Assembly: GCF_026914265.1 (NCBI RefSeq)
Contig: NC_069134.1
Span: 66,209,594 to 66,273,593, forward strand
DNA from: Mya arenaria
Lineage: Eukaryota; Mollusca; Bivalvia; Myida; Myidae
Direction of reading: 5' to 3'
Length of the DNA stretch: 64,000 nucleotides
A program made the position numbers and the translations under genes. The notes under the pieces are model-generated. The model searched no databases. It was not told where the DNA came from and worked only from the letters and a program-made list of their open reading frames with translations. Shown one piece after another: positions 44,360 to 57,528 of this stretch (its first letter is position 1; the number at the start of each line of letters is the position of its first letter).

Positions 44360-45960
44360 AACACCAAGGGTGGGGTACGAGACACCAGATACACCAAGAT
44401 AAAGAGACACCAAATACAATAAGGGTTATGTACATGACACCAGATACACCAAGGGCGGTGTACGAGACACCATATACACCAAGGCGGATAAAGAGACATC
44501 AAATACACCAAGGGTTATGTACATGACACCGTTACACCAAGGCGGTGAACGTGACACCAGATACACCAAGGCGGTGAACGTGACTCCAGATACACCAATG
44601 GCGATATACGAGACACCAGATACACCAAGGCGGTGAACGTGACACCAAAATACTCCAAGGTCGGTGTACGAGACACCAGATAAACCAAGGACGATGTACG
44701 AGACACCAGATACATCAAGGCGGTGAACGTGATACCAAAATACTCCAAGGTTGGTGTACGAGACACCAGATTCACCCAGGGCGGTGAACGAGATACAGGA
44801 TACACCAAGGTTGGGGTACGAGACGCCAGATACACCAAGGGCGGTGTACGAGACACCAGATACACCAAGAGTAGGGTACGAGACACCAGATACACCAAGA
44901 GTTGGGTACGAGACACCAGATACACCAAGGATGGGGTACGAGACACCAGATACACCAATGACGATGTACGAGACACCAGATACACCAATGACGATGTACG
45001 AGACACCAGATATATCAAAGCGGTGAACGTGACACCAGATACACCAAGGCGGTGAACGAGACACCAGATACACCAAGGCAGATGTACGAGACACCAGATA
45101 CACCAATGGCGATGTACGAGACACCAGATACACCAAGGACGATGTACGAGACAACAGATACACCAAGGCGGTGAACGTGACACCAAAATACTCCAAGGTC
45201 GGTGTACGAGACACCAGATACACCAAGGACGATGTACGAGACACCAGCTACACCAAGGCGGTGAACGTGACACCAAAATACTCCAAGGTCGGTGTACGAG
45301 ACACCAGATTCACCGAGGGCTGTAAACGAGACACCAGATACACCAAGGGTGGGGTACCAGACATCAGATACACCAAGGGTGCGGTACGAGTCACCAGATA
45401 CACCAAGGGTGGGTTACGAGACTCCAGATACACGAAGGGTGGGGTACGAGACCCTAGATACACCAAGGGCGGTGTACGAGACACCAGATACACCAATGGC
45501 GATCTTCGATACACCAGATACACAAAGGGCGGTGTACTAGACACCAGATACACCAAGGGTTGGGTACGAGACACCAGATCACCAAGGGCGGTGTACGAGA
45601 CACCAGATATACCAATGGTGATATACGAGATACCAGATACACCAATGGCGATGTACTAGACCCCAGATACACCAAGGGTGGTTTATGAGACACCAGATAC
45701 AACACGAGCAGTGAACGAGACACCAGTTTGACCAAGGGCTGTGTATAGGACACCTGATTCACCATAGGCGTTTCTCATGACAACATATACCCAAAGGGCG
45801 TTCAACGGGACACAAGATACACCAAGGGCGGCGTACGTGACTCCAGATACACCAAGGACGGTTTAATAGACACACGATACACCAAGGGCGATGTCCTACA
45901 CACCATATTCGCCGACGGCGGTGTACGAGTCACCAGACACATCTAGGGCTAGTTACAAAA
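44360..45960. repeat. 30-bp minisatellite, right array
   Basis: Same family and orientation as the left array (core TACGAGACACCAGATACACC). Units vary between 29 and 30 bp (GGCGGTGAACGTGACACCAG type), so frames are shorter. A composite of the two types with CAAAATACTCCAAGGTCGG recurs at about 44640, 44735, 45180 and 45265. The last 250 bp are diverged. All open frames here are repeat artefacts. Confidence 0.95.
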
Positions 45961-48900
45961 ACACCATTTTTACCTCCGGCTGCGCCCCACTGGATCCGTT
46001 ACGGAGATGTATTATTCCGTTTGTCATGTATATGTGCAATAACTTATTAACTTACGTCGCTCACTAACTTGCTCTGATCAAGTATATACTATCAGACTGT
46101 TAAGTTGCTTTTGGTTTTGTTTTTGCATTTCTATTATTCTCTTATAAGAATTTTTTTCTTGTATTTGTTCAATTTTAGATGGTGGTTCGAGGAGGTGATC
46201 CTGTACAGAATCTTTGGATAATATGATAATGATATTTTAACTGCATCGAAATATCTTAACCATGCCTATAAATAGTTATTACTTCGAATGCAGCGAAGGA
46301 TACTATCTTGACAACGGCGTGTAGACTGGCCATGATGGACGTTTGTGTTCTCTAAATGGTTCTCCTAATCTCTTAATCTAAAGCAAAGATACAATTTTGG
46401 TTGTCCTCAATAACGTGTCCGCGTTTTTCTTGAAGATTGAAAGTTATCTTTAAAATTGTTTCCGGCTATCAATACGGCCTCATATATGAATGACTGTTCG
46501 ATAAGGTTCAGGTCATTTCGTTAATATCTCGAAGGATATTTAATAACAAGTATATATTTCGTATGTTTGATTCTAATTTCATTGTGTTTTCCTCATGTAT
46601 GATCCTTTTATCATTACACTACATGTATATGAAGATATGTTTAAAACCTTACTTAGGCGAGCTATGTAAGGCTATATTTGAATTGCCTTTGCCCTGTGTA
46701 AGTCCCCAAAAGACTGGTGTTGAATAGAAGTTGTGTTTCACTGACCGTTCCAAAACGGTGATCCATCATTCATCGGCTAAACTATTTTGATGCGTGTGTG
46801 GTCTGCTTGTTTTATGTATTTGTGTCCCTAAGCAAGGGTTTTACTTTCGACTCTGGGCTTGTCTTTGTTCTTTTAATTGAATTATCGTATAAGCAAGGGG
46901 GAACTCACCCTAGACTTATTATAAACGGATAGTACATACTTATGAAAATGCAACAATGGACAACGAATATACCTATGGACCCCAAGTTGGATCTGTATGT
47001 CTCCATGGACCTAAAGGACGAGAGGGTGTCAAGACCATGGCATTTATAATGGAGAAGAACCAGTCTGTGAACTGTCCGAATGTAATTTCCAGCTAATGTA
47101 GAAGCTTTAGACAATCCCATGCTTAAAACGAATGATGAAAAAGAATCAGCGAACGCCACGTGCATGGATCATTTTCGGTGATGGCGACACGCCGAAGAAT
47201 GTATTTGTACACGGCATGGTGCATTGATTTTTTGAGGGCCGTCCCTAGTTTGTGGTTAGTGTTGTCATGCTGATATACATTTTAGAAATAAATAGGTTTA
47301 AGTGTTGCTATTATGTCCACGAGAAGCACTTATCAAGGCTGAATCTCGTCCGTGTACTATTTATCGTAATAATCAAATATGAAAACAAGAAAACAAACAT
47401 ATTTATACACATAATTCATTTAATAAATTGCAAAACCATTCTTATTTTTATCACGTTTATATCAAATTTGTAATATTTTTAATACATTTATGCAAATATA
47501 TCAAGATGGATATACAGGACTAATATATTCAGCACATATATTTGAATAATTGCACCTAATTGGTATAGTGCCATTTTGTTTAAAATATTCTATAAACAAT
47601 ACTGATAGTAAAGTCACATCACAATTCCCAAAATTCAATAATGAGAAAACTGAGTAAAACAAGAGCACCACAAACGGTTCGGTTGAAAAAAGGTATAATC
47701 AGCAACTTTAAATTTCATATATATTGTAATTTAATACTCCCTCCATTTACCTCCTTGTTATATGAGCTAAAAGACACTATCTAAATTTGTAATAATTTAT
47801 GTGCCAGTTATGGTGCCATTTAGATTTCAACAAACTATGCAATCGCCATTGAACTATTTGAAAAGAAAAACAACAATCGAGCAAACTATCCTTGCAAGAC
47901 TTTTCATGTCATAATCTTTACTTTTCAGTCAAAACGTTATGTTTTTTAAACGTCATAAGCTTTCGTTTTATTACCGATAAATGACTATTAGAGAACAACA
48001 TTTGTTTAATTTATATTTGTTCTTTCATTTATCTATTGATAAATATAAATATGCCCAATGAAAACAATATAAAATGGTTAAGCTCACACAAGTTCAATAC
48101 TCCACAAAGGTTGTAGTTGGTATATTGGAATCATCATTTGGGTAGGCTGGCAGTCTTGAGACACATGCTTATGACAGAAACGCTTTGCATTTATTGTAAG
48201 CTATGACAGTCATTGAGCATCTTGGGTTGAATCATTTTTTAACATCTAACATATACACTCAACTGATTTTGAGTTTATGTGTAACATGTTTGAAGTTAAA
48301 AAGTAGCTCAAAAAAGCACCGTATCAATCTAAGTTTCTATTCAAAACGCTTTATTGATATCATTCATCATGTAAAATCGGGCAAACTTACTAACACAGAA
48401 TTTAAAAACAAACAATTATTGACGTATTATGGCGACCAATCAATGCAAAATGTCAAACTATTCTTAACACTTCTTTCGGTGAAACACGAGGGGTTGAAAT
48501 TCCGATGGGATTAGACACAAAGGCAAGAACGGCAACATGACAGAAAGCGGTGAGAGAGGCAACGACGTTCGCTGTAACAAGTTCATAAACATACCACTTT
48601 CGGACGAACGAGGTCCTTTACAATAATTATGAAATGGAGAAGTGATGGCAATGTGGTTTCCATTTTTTTATATGACGGTTCTGATTTTGCGCTAGATTTC
48701 GCTTCGACTTTAAAACTAGGATCCCAAATAAAAAAGCGATTTATTGTAATTGGGTTGCGCATTCAATGTTAAGAAACCAGTGTTGTTACCCGTTCAAATA
48801 ATTGATATTAGTTGTTATGCTTGATTCGTTGCTTCGTGATATTGTTTTGCCACACCGTAGATTGCCTTTAGTTCAATATTTATGCGAACAAACTACAGAA

Positions 48901-49099
48901 AAAGTGCAGTAGTCGAACGTTTAGATATAAACCACATTTAATGGCATGGGGTCAACACCAACGAAATATAACAGAAAAAGAAAACAATCACAAATCAGAA
49001 ACATGCTACAACGGAACAAAACTCCACATTCAACAAAGTTAGATATAAAATAATTCTATAATATATTAAAAAAATCAGGGTGTTTATCAAGTCTTGTTT
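45961..49099. other. No gene recognised
   Basis: AT-rich. 46725-46875 is a diverged R2 relative (CTGACCGTTCCAAAACGGTG). Open frames at 46905-47165 (minus) and 48203-48514 (plus) show no domain or splice context. Confidence 0.45.
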
Positions 49100-49270
49100 G
49101 GTATCGACTTTGAACGGTCAGTAAAAAGTACATTTACTTGGGCTTTAAACTAGTTTGTGTGCACAACCTGACACTCACCCCAACAATCCCAAATCAAGTC
49201 AAAAGGTAAATCTTATCGAAGTATTCATCAACTACTTGGGGAAATTTAATAATAAAACAAATGATAATAA
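49100..49270 (-). repeat. Inverted fragment of R2
   Basis: Reverse complement of about 35090-35265: AACGGTCAGTAAAAAGTACA, TTTAAACTAGTTTGTGTGCA and AAAAGGTAAATCTTATCGAA. Lies 0.6 kb before a direct R2 copy. Confidence 0.8.
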
Positions 49271-49849
49271 GCTAATAGGTCAATCCAAGTTATATTCAAA
49301 ACTATTTCACAAACATTTCAAAGCATTGAAATTGCACGGCATTTTCAAATCCGTAAATTGGCAATTAAGGTAAGTCAGTCAATGTCAGTAGTGCTGGGAC
49401 ATATATAGCAAATCATGACCAGTTATTTGAGTTAGGGCATTCTGATGGCTTCACATTGGGAAGCGACCGTTCATGTATCACACTAATGTGTAGATCAGCT
49501 ACAATTCTAGCAGTCCCATTTAAGACTAAGTACAAGGGGTTTACAGTTCCTCTTGGCTGAAAGCTTTTTTTGCCATTTACATATATGATCAGATGGAATT
49601 TTTCATTTCAATTATAATAGAAAGGTACAGCAATCAGAAAAAAACACGTGCTTGTATGTATTTGCATTCCTTGATTTTAGAAAAAAGATACTTAAGAGTG
49701 CTCAAGGAACACCTCGGCCCGAATACAACAGAAATGACCACGGAAAAAAAAACGGGATGGCATTGCCACAGATAAACAACAGCCATGTGCGGTTTTGACA
49801 GAAATAAATATATCAACAGTAATGAGTCTAATCAATTTGTAAACATTGA

Positions 49850-50535
49850 TGTTTTAAGATTTAGAAGGAAAGATTAGCTAATACATGTCGCTTTATTTTT
49901 TAATAATGTTTTCTTTATTTGTTTCCAGTTTAGTACAATGATGATTTTTATTATGAAACTCTATGATCACACAGTTTTAAACCTTTTATCTTATAAGGCA
50001 GACTGTGTGTAATGTTCATAGTTTCAAACGAGACTGCATCGTATCTTTGAAAAGTTTTTGCATTACGTGCTCTGAATTGTATTCCTCCGTCTGCAAACAT
50101 AGTTGGGATCTCTAATCATAGAAGTACTTGGGGTTTACCAATAAGTTTATTATTATTTGTTTTATTGATACGTTTCCTCAAATTAATGCGTACTTTGATA
50201 AGAATACCTTTTGCGTTTTATCTCTATTTAGGATTATTGGGATAAGAGTGAGGTGTGTGCACTTAAACTGGTTTAAACCCCAGTAAATTTACATTTTTCT
50301 GACCGTTCCAAGGCGGTACCTAACAATCCTTGATAAACATACCTAGTTATTTATATATAGTATGTTTGCACTCTGCTGTTTGTGGAGTTGTGTGCTGTTC
50401 TTCCATGATTCTTGTTTGTGATTTTATGTTCTATGTATTTGGCGTTTACCCAGTGCCATTAAACGGGTTTATGTTTAAACATTTTGCTACTGAGCTTGTT
50501 TCTGTTGCTTTTCGCATTAATATATTCCGTCAAGT
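49850..50535 (+). repeat. Dispersed repeat R2, second long copy
   Basis: Near-identical to 34790-35500 over its length with scattered substitutions and small indels. Both start and end at the same points, so this is one element type rather than a chance segmental duplication. Confidence 0.85.
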
Positions 50536-50944
50536 GCTTTTATATTTTTGAAGAAGTTGATGATATTATATTTTCTAAATGCTATACAGGAATCGCATTT
50601 TGTGTTTGTTCATGCGTCTTTTTTCGCCGCCCGACGAGGTTTTGCTAGAAGTCCTCCCGGAACAGTAAAAACGTCGAGAGCAACTTGCATCCGTCTTACA
50701 AACGAATACAGTTCTGTCATGGTGACAAAACAGTATACCATATTAATATTACAGTGTATGAACAGCGTATTTGACATGTGCACAGACAAGTGAACAAATC
50801 CCATAGCATGTAGAAAGAAAATCAGTTTAAAATAAAACACATGATGGTATATTTAGTATTATTAAAATATGCTGTTTAATTTAATTGTCGGAATGAGTAG
50901 ATTCAATATTGTAATTTATCTGATATCATTGAAGAGGTTGCAAA

Positions 50945-51130
50945 ACATGAAACGTGCGTGTTCGCGTTCTTGTTCACATGTACTTGACTGTTCTTGTACA
51001 CGAGTACCTGTACGTGTATGTGCTCTAGTACATTGTTCCGGTACATGACTGTTTATGCAAACGTGTCCCTGTACGTATTCTTGTTCTTATACGTGTACGT
51101 ATATTTCGTGTATTTGTAGCTACACGGACA
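50945..51130. repeat. Irregular GTAC-rich simple repeat
   Basis: Imperfect alternation of TGTACGTGT, CTTGTTC and GTACTTG-like words over about 185 bp, without a fixed period. Confidence 0.6.
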
Positions 51131-53027
51131 TGCTTATGTTGCAATTGAGTTTAAAACTAGTTTGCGGAATTTTGTTTTGTACTTCGGAATTCCGATGTGA
51201 CTTCGATTTCATCGTGCTATTCTACTTTCCATTCTAAAAGTGTACACTGTTCCCATACCTTTATGCGTAGTGCACAAAAGAAAGCCTGCACGTACATATT
51301 CTCGTACAAGAAGTGTTACTTAACCTCTCGTTTACCCGTTTCAGTACGTGTCTTAATTATTCATTACAAGTTGATGTATCAATTAACAAACTACACATTT
51401 AATATTGCTGTATGTATTTCGACATTTGAGCAGAGAGGTTGGTTCACATCCCTGGATTCGGAAAAGAATCAAGTGTATGAAACAATGCAAAACAAGCCTA
51501 AGCAGTGTCCATTCGCTGTGTGGTATTTAATCGGGTCATTGCCGCCATGCTACGACGAGTAACTATTGGAATCATTCGTTGCAGTAGAGATACAAACATT
51601 TTCTATTTAAGGATTAAGTGTTGTATATAACCTTTACAGGACTGGACGTGCCGAATGTGTTATTGTCACACACTTCCAAAATATTCAACTGCAGCTCCAT
51701 CCCAAGTGGGCTTAACAACAACATTGTGAATAACATCTTGCATTGTTATAACTGAAGACAGACGCAAAGGACATTGACTGAAGACACTTATTATTACGTA
51801 ATAAATTGCATACAATACTTTTGGAGTGTTATCAGACGTATAATACAATGATACTGCACTTGAAATCCAACAAGACCTTTACACATCACTTGTGTAAATA
51901 TCAACATTAAATATTCCAACGAATAATTAAGTATTTCAGCTTCGAAAAAATCGCCATTTACAAAAATAAAATATTTACATTAACACATTCCTTAACGATG
52001 GTTGTTGTTTATCAATTTCACATTATTTCTGTATAAAGTGCAATGGCATTTCCCATCGAAATCGCGTGCGTTTTTTCGATACTTCTGTCCTGTCATTGTG
52101 CGCAATTATACTAAAGGGCGGGGCATATTTACTACGGAACTATTTTTTTCAATGAAATCGTAGTAAAATTATTGGCAACATGCAAAACTGTAATCTGCAG
52201 TAAAGCAGTTAAAACAAAATAAGCAACGATAATTTGGTTGATTTGAATGTAGATGATTCATGATGGATGGAACAGTTGAAGAAATATTACATTACAATGA
52301 TGACGACTTATTCCGGAATTTGGAATTAACATTTGGTAAAAAAAAGCATCTGACAAAACATGAAATCGAGGAAATGAAACAATAACATATTTTAGTGCAC
52401 CCAGCAACGTCCAGAAGAAAAAGCTCAGTTCAACACTAAGTCTTCGCGTCCTCTGGCTTTCCTTCCGCGAAAGATCACGTTACCCCACCCACCGCCACTG
52501 TCGTTTCCACAGAGACGTTTCGTCCTCATTGAATGTTTACTTCCAAAGAAATGACAATGCACTTGCTGATTTGTCCGACACCGTATTTCAACATGATTCA
52601 TACACCAACTGATTCTTCAAAATAACGCTCAACAAGTAAATTGACTGGAATTTCTCTCCTATTTGAAAACTCGATCATGACTTAACAAACGCTAGTATCG
52701 GGTATTATCGCAAGATATAATGAGAACTTTGTAGGTGGCGATATTTTTTTGTTTTCTTGTTACTGTTATTTTTTCATAACTCAAGTTGTATTTTTCTAGT
52801 TATAACGCTTATTTGTAATGAGCTTGAACTTGAAAATATAGAAAATAAACATATAAATAAGGAACTATTTTATCTGCGCATTCATTGTCGTATAAAATTA
52901 GGTTACGATAGCTGTTTTAATTTACTCACCGTTGAGAACAACGAGAGAAAGAAAACAGAGAAAAATGCTCTTGAATAATATATTTATTTTAGCAGAAATG
53001 TAGTTTTAAATAAAGGTAAATATAAGT
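51131..53027. other. No clear gene; one small candidate frame
   Basis: Nothing recognised except a 41-codon plus-strand frame at 52260-52385 (listed separately). Confidence 0.4.
52260..52385 (+). CDS. Short open frame, possible isolated exon
   Basis: Forty-one codons starting MMDGTVEEILHYNDDDLFRN and ending HLTKHEIEEMKQ. The acidic, helix-like composition looks more protein-like than surrounding frames, and a GGTAAAA within it could be a donor. No family is recognised and there is no partner exon. Confidence 0.15.
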   Translation: MMDGTVEEILHYNDDDLFRNLELTFGKKKHLTKHEIEEMKQ

Positions 53028-53172
53028 ATTAAAATTCGACATGTTGCATTTTATTGGGGTATGGTATGCAATGGTGCAGTTCAAAATGCAGGTTGAGTTC
53101 GGACTCCACCCATTTTGAACAGCCCCATTGCATATCATACCCCAATAAAATGCAACATGTCGAATTTTAATC
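53028..53172. repeat. Long inverted repeat (hairpin)
   Basis: Arms of about 60 bp, 53028-53088 and 53111-53172, nearly perfect complements (TTCGACATGTTGCATTTTAT, GGGGTATGGTATGCAATG), with a loop of about 22 bp. A small fold-back or MITE-like unit; no target duplication was identified. Confidence 0.85.
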
Positions 53173-53812
53173 CTTAATTATTACACAGCCCCATCCCCCA
53201 CCAATTAGGTATGTTTGAAAGATGTTTGTATTACAATTGTGTCGGAATCTTTCATAGAACCGACACCATATAAAGTTATGCAAAAAAATAACTTTAATGA
53301 TGGTGTTTGGTATAAAAAATGATCAAGTTCTTTTTTTCATTAGTTATACAAGTGCCAGTCTGTATCAATGTTGTTTCCAAAGGAACAATATTACTTAACT
53401 TATTCTGTATTGTCCACAAACTTGGAACTTTCTCATGTTAATTATATGTGTTATTTCTCAATGTATTAACGATGTCTTTGACGACCAATAGTGTTGTCTG
53501 GAAGTTATCAATGACGCTTTTCTCACCTCTAAAGGCTAAGCGTCTAAATACGGAATAAACAAATATAGTGTGCTAAAGTGTGGTTTCAAACAGAACCCGA
53601 ATTACCCAGTATGAAAAATGACTTTTTATCCTTCACCGAAACTGTATTATTTTATGACATCAATAAACACTGAAATAAAAACTACAATAAACCACATTGC
53701 GCATAAAATACATAAATATAAATAAATTATTATAATAAAAACTCAAATCAAAAATCAAATATTGAAGTCACATATCCAATAATATTGGCAATATCCATTA
53801 CATTACCGACGC
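53173..53812. other. No feature seen
   Basis: AT-rich DNA between the hairpin and the LINE 3' end. Confidence 0.4.
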
Positions 53813-54681
53813 AAGATTCAAAATTCAAGATTTTAAAGATTTAAGATTTATTTACAGAATATCCAGAAGGCCATATTCCATGTGGACAAATATATATACA
53901 ATATAGTGTTTTCAGGTGATTCCATGCATACATAAACAAAACTAGACAACCAAAAAACAACAACAAAAAAAACCATAAATATCAAATACGCAAATACACA
54001 AACTTCATAAGTTCAGTATATTAAAAATATTTTATAATGCAATCTATTAATTAAATTAACGTGTCAATAACGTTATATGTTTAATCACAGATAAGTTGCA
54101 ATAAATACATGTACATATATACAAAAGTTGTTCTATAATGAGAGTTATGTTTGCAAAATATCTGCAACCCCCTATATCGGACAACCTATACAAAACGAAA
54201 CTATAGGAAGCCTAAGGGAAATCACTTAAACTTTAAAATTCACTTTTGTAATAGTCATATCTGAATCAGGTAAGATTAGATAATGACTGTTAATGTAACA
54301 AAATTTAGAGAATCATTGTACATGAACACTGTGTGCAAATATTAAGTCTAGTAACAATACAGACAGAAAGTGTGTGTCGAAGTGAAAAGTTATATTTAAT
54401 AAATACTTATAGATTTAAGCAATCATGCGTACTTTTAAAAGCGTACTTATTTTGTTTCAGGTAGAGATACTTTACCAGAAGTATTTGCATACATCATTTA
54501 TGCAACTATCACTTTCGAATTTGTTTTACTAAATAATAAAAGCTGAACACTCACTTATGTAACATTACTTCTATGTAAAAGTATATCATACATGTTTGTA
54601 AAACTAGTAAATATTTATAACTAACTACACAATACTAAACGTTACATGATAAACGGATAGATCACAATACACATGCAATAA

Positions 54682-55275
54682 TTAGGACGCATCCATGTCA
54701 ACTGATCTAACTAAAAATGCATTGTAAACATATATACTAAGATTTCTTAATATGTCTTCTTTATCAGATGTAATTAATTGGATAAACGTTTGCATGTTTG
54801 GTCTACGTCTATAAAATATTGGTATATATTTACGTCTTATATCAGAGTATAGGCCACATTCCAGAACAAAGTGGTATTCGTCTTCTAAGACTTGACATGT
54901 ATTACATTTTCTCTCATCAACGGGTATTGAATTGGGTTTCGCCCATCTTCCACTCTCGATCATAAGTCTATGTGCAGATACACGTAATCTTGATAAACTA
55001 AATCGAAACTTTTTAATACTGCATGCGATTAAGTAAGATAGGAGTTTAAAACATGCTATATTGTTATAAAACAAAGCTTTACTAGAGGCTTCTAATCTTC
55101 CGTTCCAGTTTTGGATAAAATTATCATTTAGTCTCTGTTTAACATAAGCAAAAAATAATTTATCGTTCCCTACTTCTTGGAAGAGCCATACATCATAAAA
55201 ACCGAGTGAACTCAACAGATCTCGTAATAACGAGCAACAACTTTTCTTATTAGGGTACCTTTCACAGTCATTCAA
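54682..55275 (-). pseudogene. LINE ORF2 C-terminal fragment
   Basis: 198-codon frame ending with the C-x2-C...H-x4-C knuckle typical of LINE ORF2 C-termini, preceded by LSRLRVSAHRLMIESGRW. Confidence 0.8.
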
Positions 55276-55500
55276 TAAAGAAAGATATATTTTCTTATTA
55301 AACTTATTATCACTTGTACGTAATAACTTAACCCAATATTTTATAATATTACTGTATCTAATTGTCTACACGTCCAAGCTCACCATAAATAAAATCATTC
55401 TGTGTACTTCTTTTAACACCCAACAATCTTTTACAATATTGCATATGTATTCGCTCTATGGCGTTACCTTTGACAAAGCCCCAGACTTCACTACCATAAT

Positions 55501-56067
55501 TTAGAATGGGCGAAATAAGCTTATCAAACAAATATAACTTAGTTTAATAGTAAGGTCCGTAAATTTATACAAATAATTGTTCATCTTAAAAATTGCCTTT
55601 AAAGCTTGACCTGCAATTGTATTTTGGGCATCTAAAAATGAGCCCCCGGGAGTAAAAACCGTTCCCAGATAATTAAACCTGTTAACAATCTGAATTTCAT
55701 TACCATTATAATAAAAATGAATAATTGCCGGGAGCCGTTCTCCATTCCTAAAAACATTTATTTTTGTTTTATTAGTATTCACAACTAATTTCCAACGTTC
55801 ACAATTTTCTGACAATAAATTAAGACTTTCTTGCAATTCCACAGCATTATTAGCAAACACAATAATATCATCAGCATATAGTATTAGAAAAAGTTTAAAC
55901 GAATCAATATTGATACCATTAATACCCTTTTCATAGAGAATTGCATTTAAAAACATCGAGAACAAGAAAGGCGATAAACATTCTCCTTGTCGTACACCTA
56001 TCACACATTCATATGTTCCACTCAACTGGTTACAATACTTTACTCTGGATTTTACTGACGAGTACAT
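55501..56067 (-). pseudogene. LINE RT palm fragment with YADD
   Basis: Contains the RT signature GVRQGECLSPFLFSMFLN, YADD with flanking LIL/IIVF, and FNYLGTVFTPGG. Separated from the upstream RT part by a one-base break. Confidence 0.88.
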
Positions 56068-56075
56068 GGATTTAA

Positions 56076-56720
56076 TTATACCAAAATGTTTTCTCCTAAT
56101 CCTAACTTAATAAGTTTACTCCAGAGATTATCCCTAACAACATAATCAAAGGCTTTAGTAAAATCAATGAATACACAGTACAGTTGCTTACCTTGATTAA
56201 GAACATGATTTAATAAACCATGAAGTACAAAAATATTATCTATAGTACCCATATTCGACCTAAATCCAGCCTGTGCTTCAATATATACAGAATAACCTTC
56301 GGCCCACTCAGATAGTCTGTTGTTCAAAATTCGTGTAAAAAGTTTCCCCATAGTACTTAGTAGCGTTATACCCCTATATTTATTTTCATCATTTAAACTA
56401 CCTTTCTTATGTAATGGCACAACAAAACCTTCAGACCAAGACGCTGGAAAATGACCGGAATCAAATATCTTGTTAAAAAGAGTATAATAATATGGTAAGA
56501 GTACATCTTTACCGTGAATAAAAAATGCATTTAAGTGCATATCTGGACCGCCACTTTTATTAGTATTTAATTCCTTAATAGCTTTAGAAATACTTTCAAC
56601 ATTGATCGGTATATTTAATTCTTCGAACATTACACTAAATTCATTTTTTTCATATCGTTCCAAAAAATAAACAACATCATCATCTGGCGTAAAAAAACAT
56701 ACTATTTGGGTTGTTAACAC
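56076..56720 (-). pseudogene. LINE RT fingers fragment
   Basis: Contains FTPDDDVVYFLERYE, SKAIKELNTNKSGGPD, PASWSEGFVVPLHKKG and FIDFTKAFDYV. Runs into TAA where the palm fragment begins in another frame. Confidence 0.85.
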
Positions 56721-56850
56721 TTAAAATACTGCTCAAAAGCACCCAATGTGACATTTGCATTCTGAATACCAGCAGATTGCTTCAGCATATTCCAATATAA
56801 TTTAGCATTTTTAAATTTAGCTTGCTCAAGCATGCTAGTAACATTTTCTC

Positions 56851-57528
56851 AGTATATCCGTTAATACCAATTATGAGATGAAATCAAGTTTCAAAATATG
56901 TAAAGTAGCACAAAGCATTAAGCTACTTACTAATATCGTATTTATTTAGTTATTAAACTAGTTTTTATATAAATTACAATACCAATGGGAGAACGATATT
57001 CAGACTAAATTGCTAAATAATTAGTTTAAGAAGCTTTTAGGGCATATATTTTGTTAAACATAACAAATACGTTCATTGTAAACTTTCTTGAATAATGGGA
57101 TATCCTTTTTCCTTAGACAAATACTTCCATTAAAGGATTACCCTATTTACCACAATGTTCAAATACAATAAATATCAAATATGATGTAGTCTACGTTTTT
57201 CAACAGTGACTACATACAAACGATATTTTGATGTTTTTGTAATCAAAGGTGAAACAAAGTTCAAAAGTTTAAAACATTAGGTTGTATTTTACTAACGACA
57301 TTATGACAACAGTGACAAGTGCCTAATTAAAATAACTCTAACATTGGTGCTTTTAACAACTGTAATTAAATTAAATGAATGTGAACACTTTTTTGATAAT
57401 ATAAAACAGCAACAACATAAAAATGAACTTTATAAATCGTTTAATGGTAATGTTTCCCATATCTTCAAGAACGTAACAAGGTAAGAATAAAAACAATATT
57501 AGGTTTTAAATTTAACGCATAATTAAAT
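56851..57528. other. No feature seen
   Basis: AT-rich unique sequence. Confidence 0.4.

Larger units (their letters stand above)
53813..56850 (-). mobile_element. 5'-truncated, frameshifted LINE retrotransposon
   Basis: Minus-strand RT frames are in correct order but broken. 56720-56076 holds NKSGGPDMHLNAFF, KYRGITLLSTMGKLFTRILN, EAQAGFRSNMGTIDN and FIDFTKAFDYV. 56067-55501 holds GVRQGECLSPFLFSMFLNAI and the active site LYADDIIVF. 55550-55380 reads ILNYGSEVWGF and ERIHMQYCKRLLGV. 55275-54682 ends with the zinc-knuckle CNTCQVLEDEYHFVLEC. Upstream of 56720 a fragment NAKLYWNMLKQSAG and GAFEQYF remains, and the 5' end is missing. Frame breaks near 56725, 56078, 55550 and 55370 make it inactive. 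The 3' end is AATCTT/AAATCTTG tail repeats near 53815. Confidence 0.9.

Noticed and set aside
44426..45659. Overlapping frames of 100-270 codons on both strands
   Set aside because: All are translations of the right-hand 30-bp minisatellite.
46905..47165. 86-codon minus-strand frame
   Set aside because: No recognisable domain, no splice partners, ordinary length for chance in this composition.
48203..48514. 103-codon plus-strand frame
   Set aside because: No motif or conserved pattern seen and no clear gene context; kept only as unannotated sequence.
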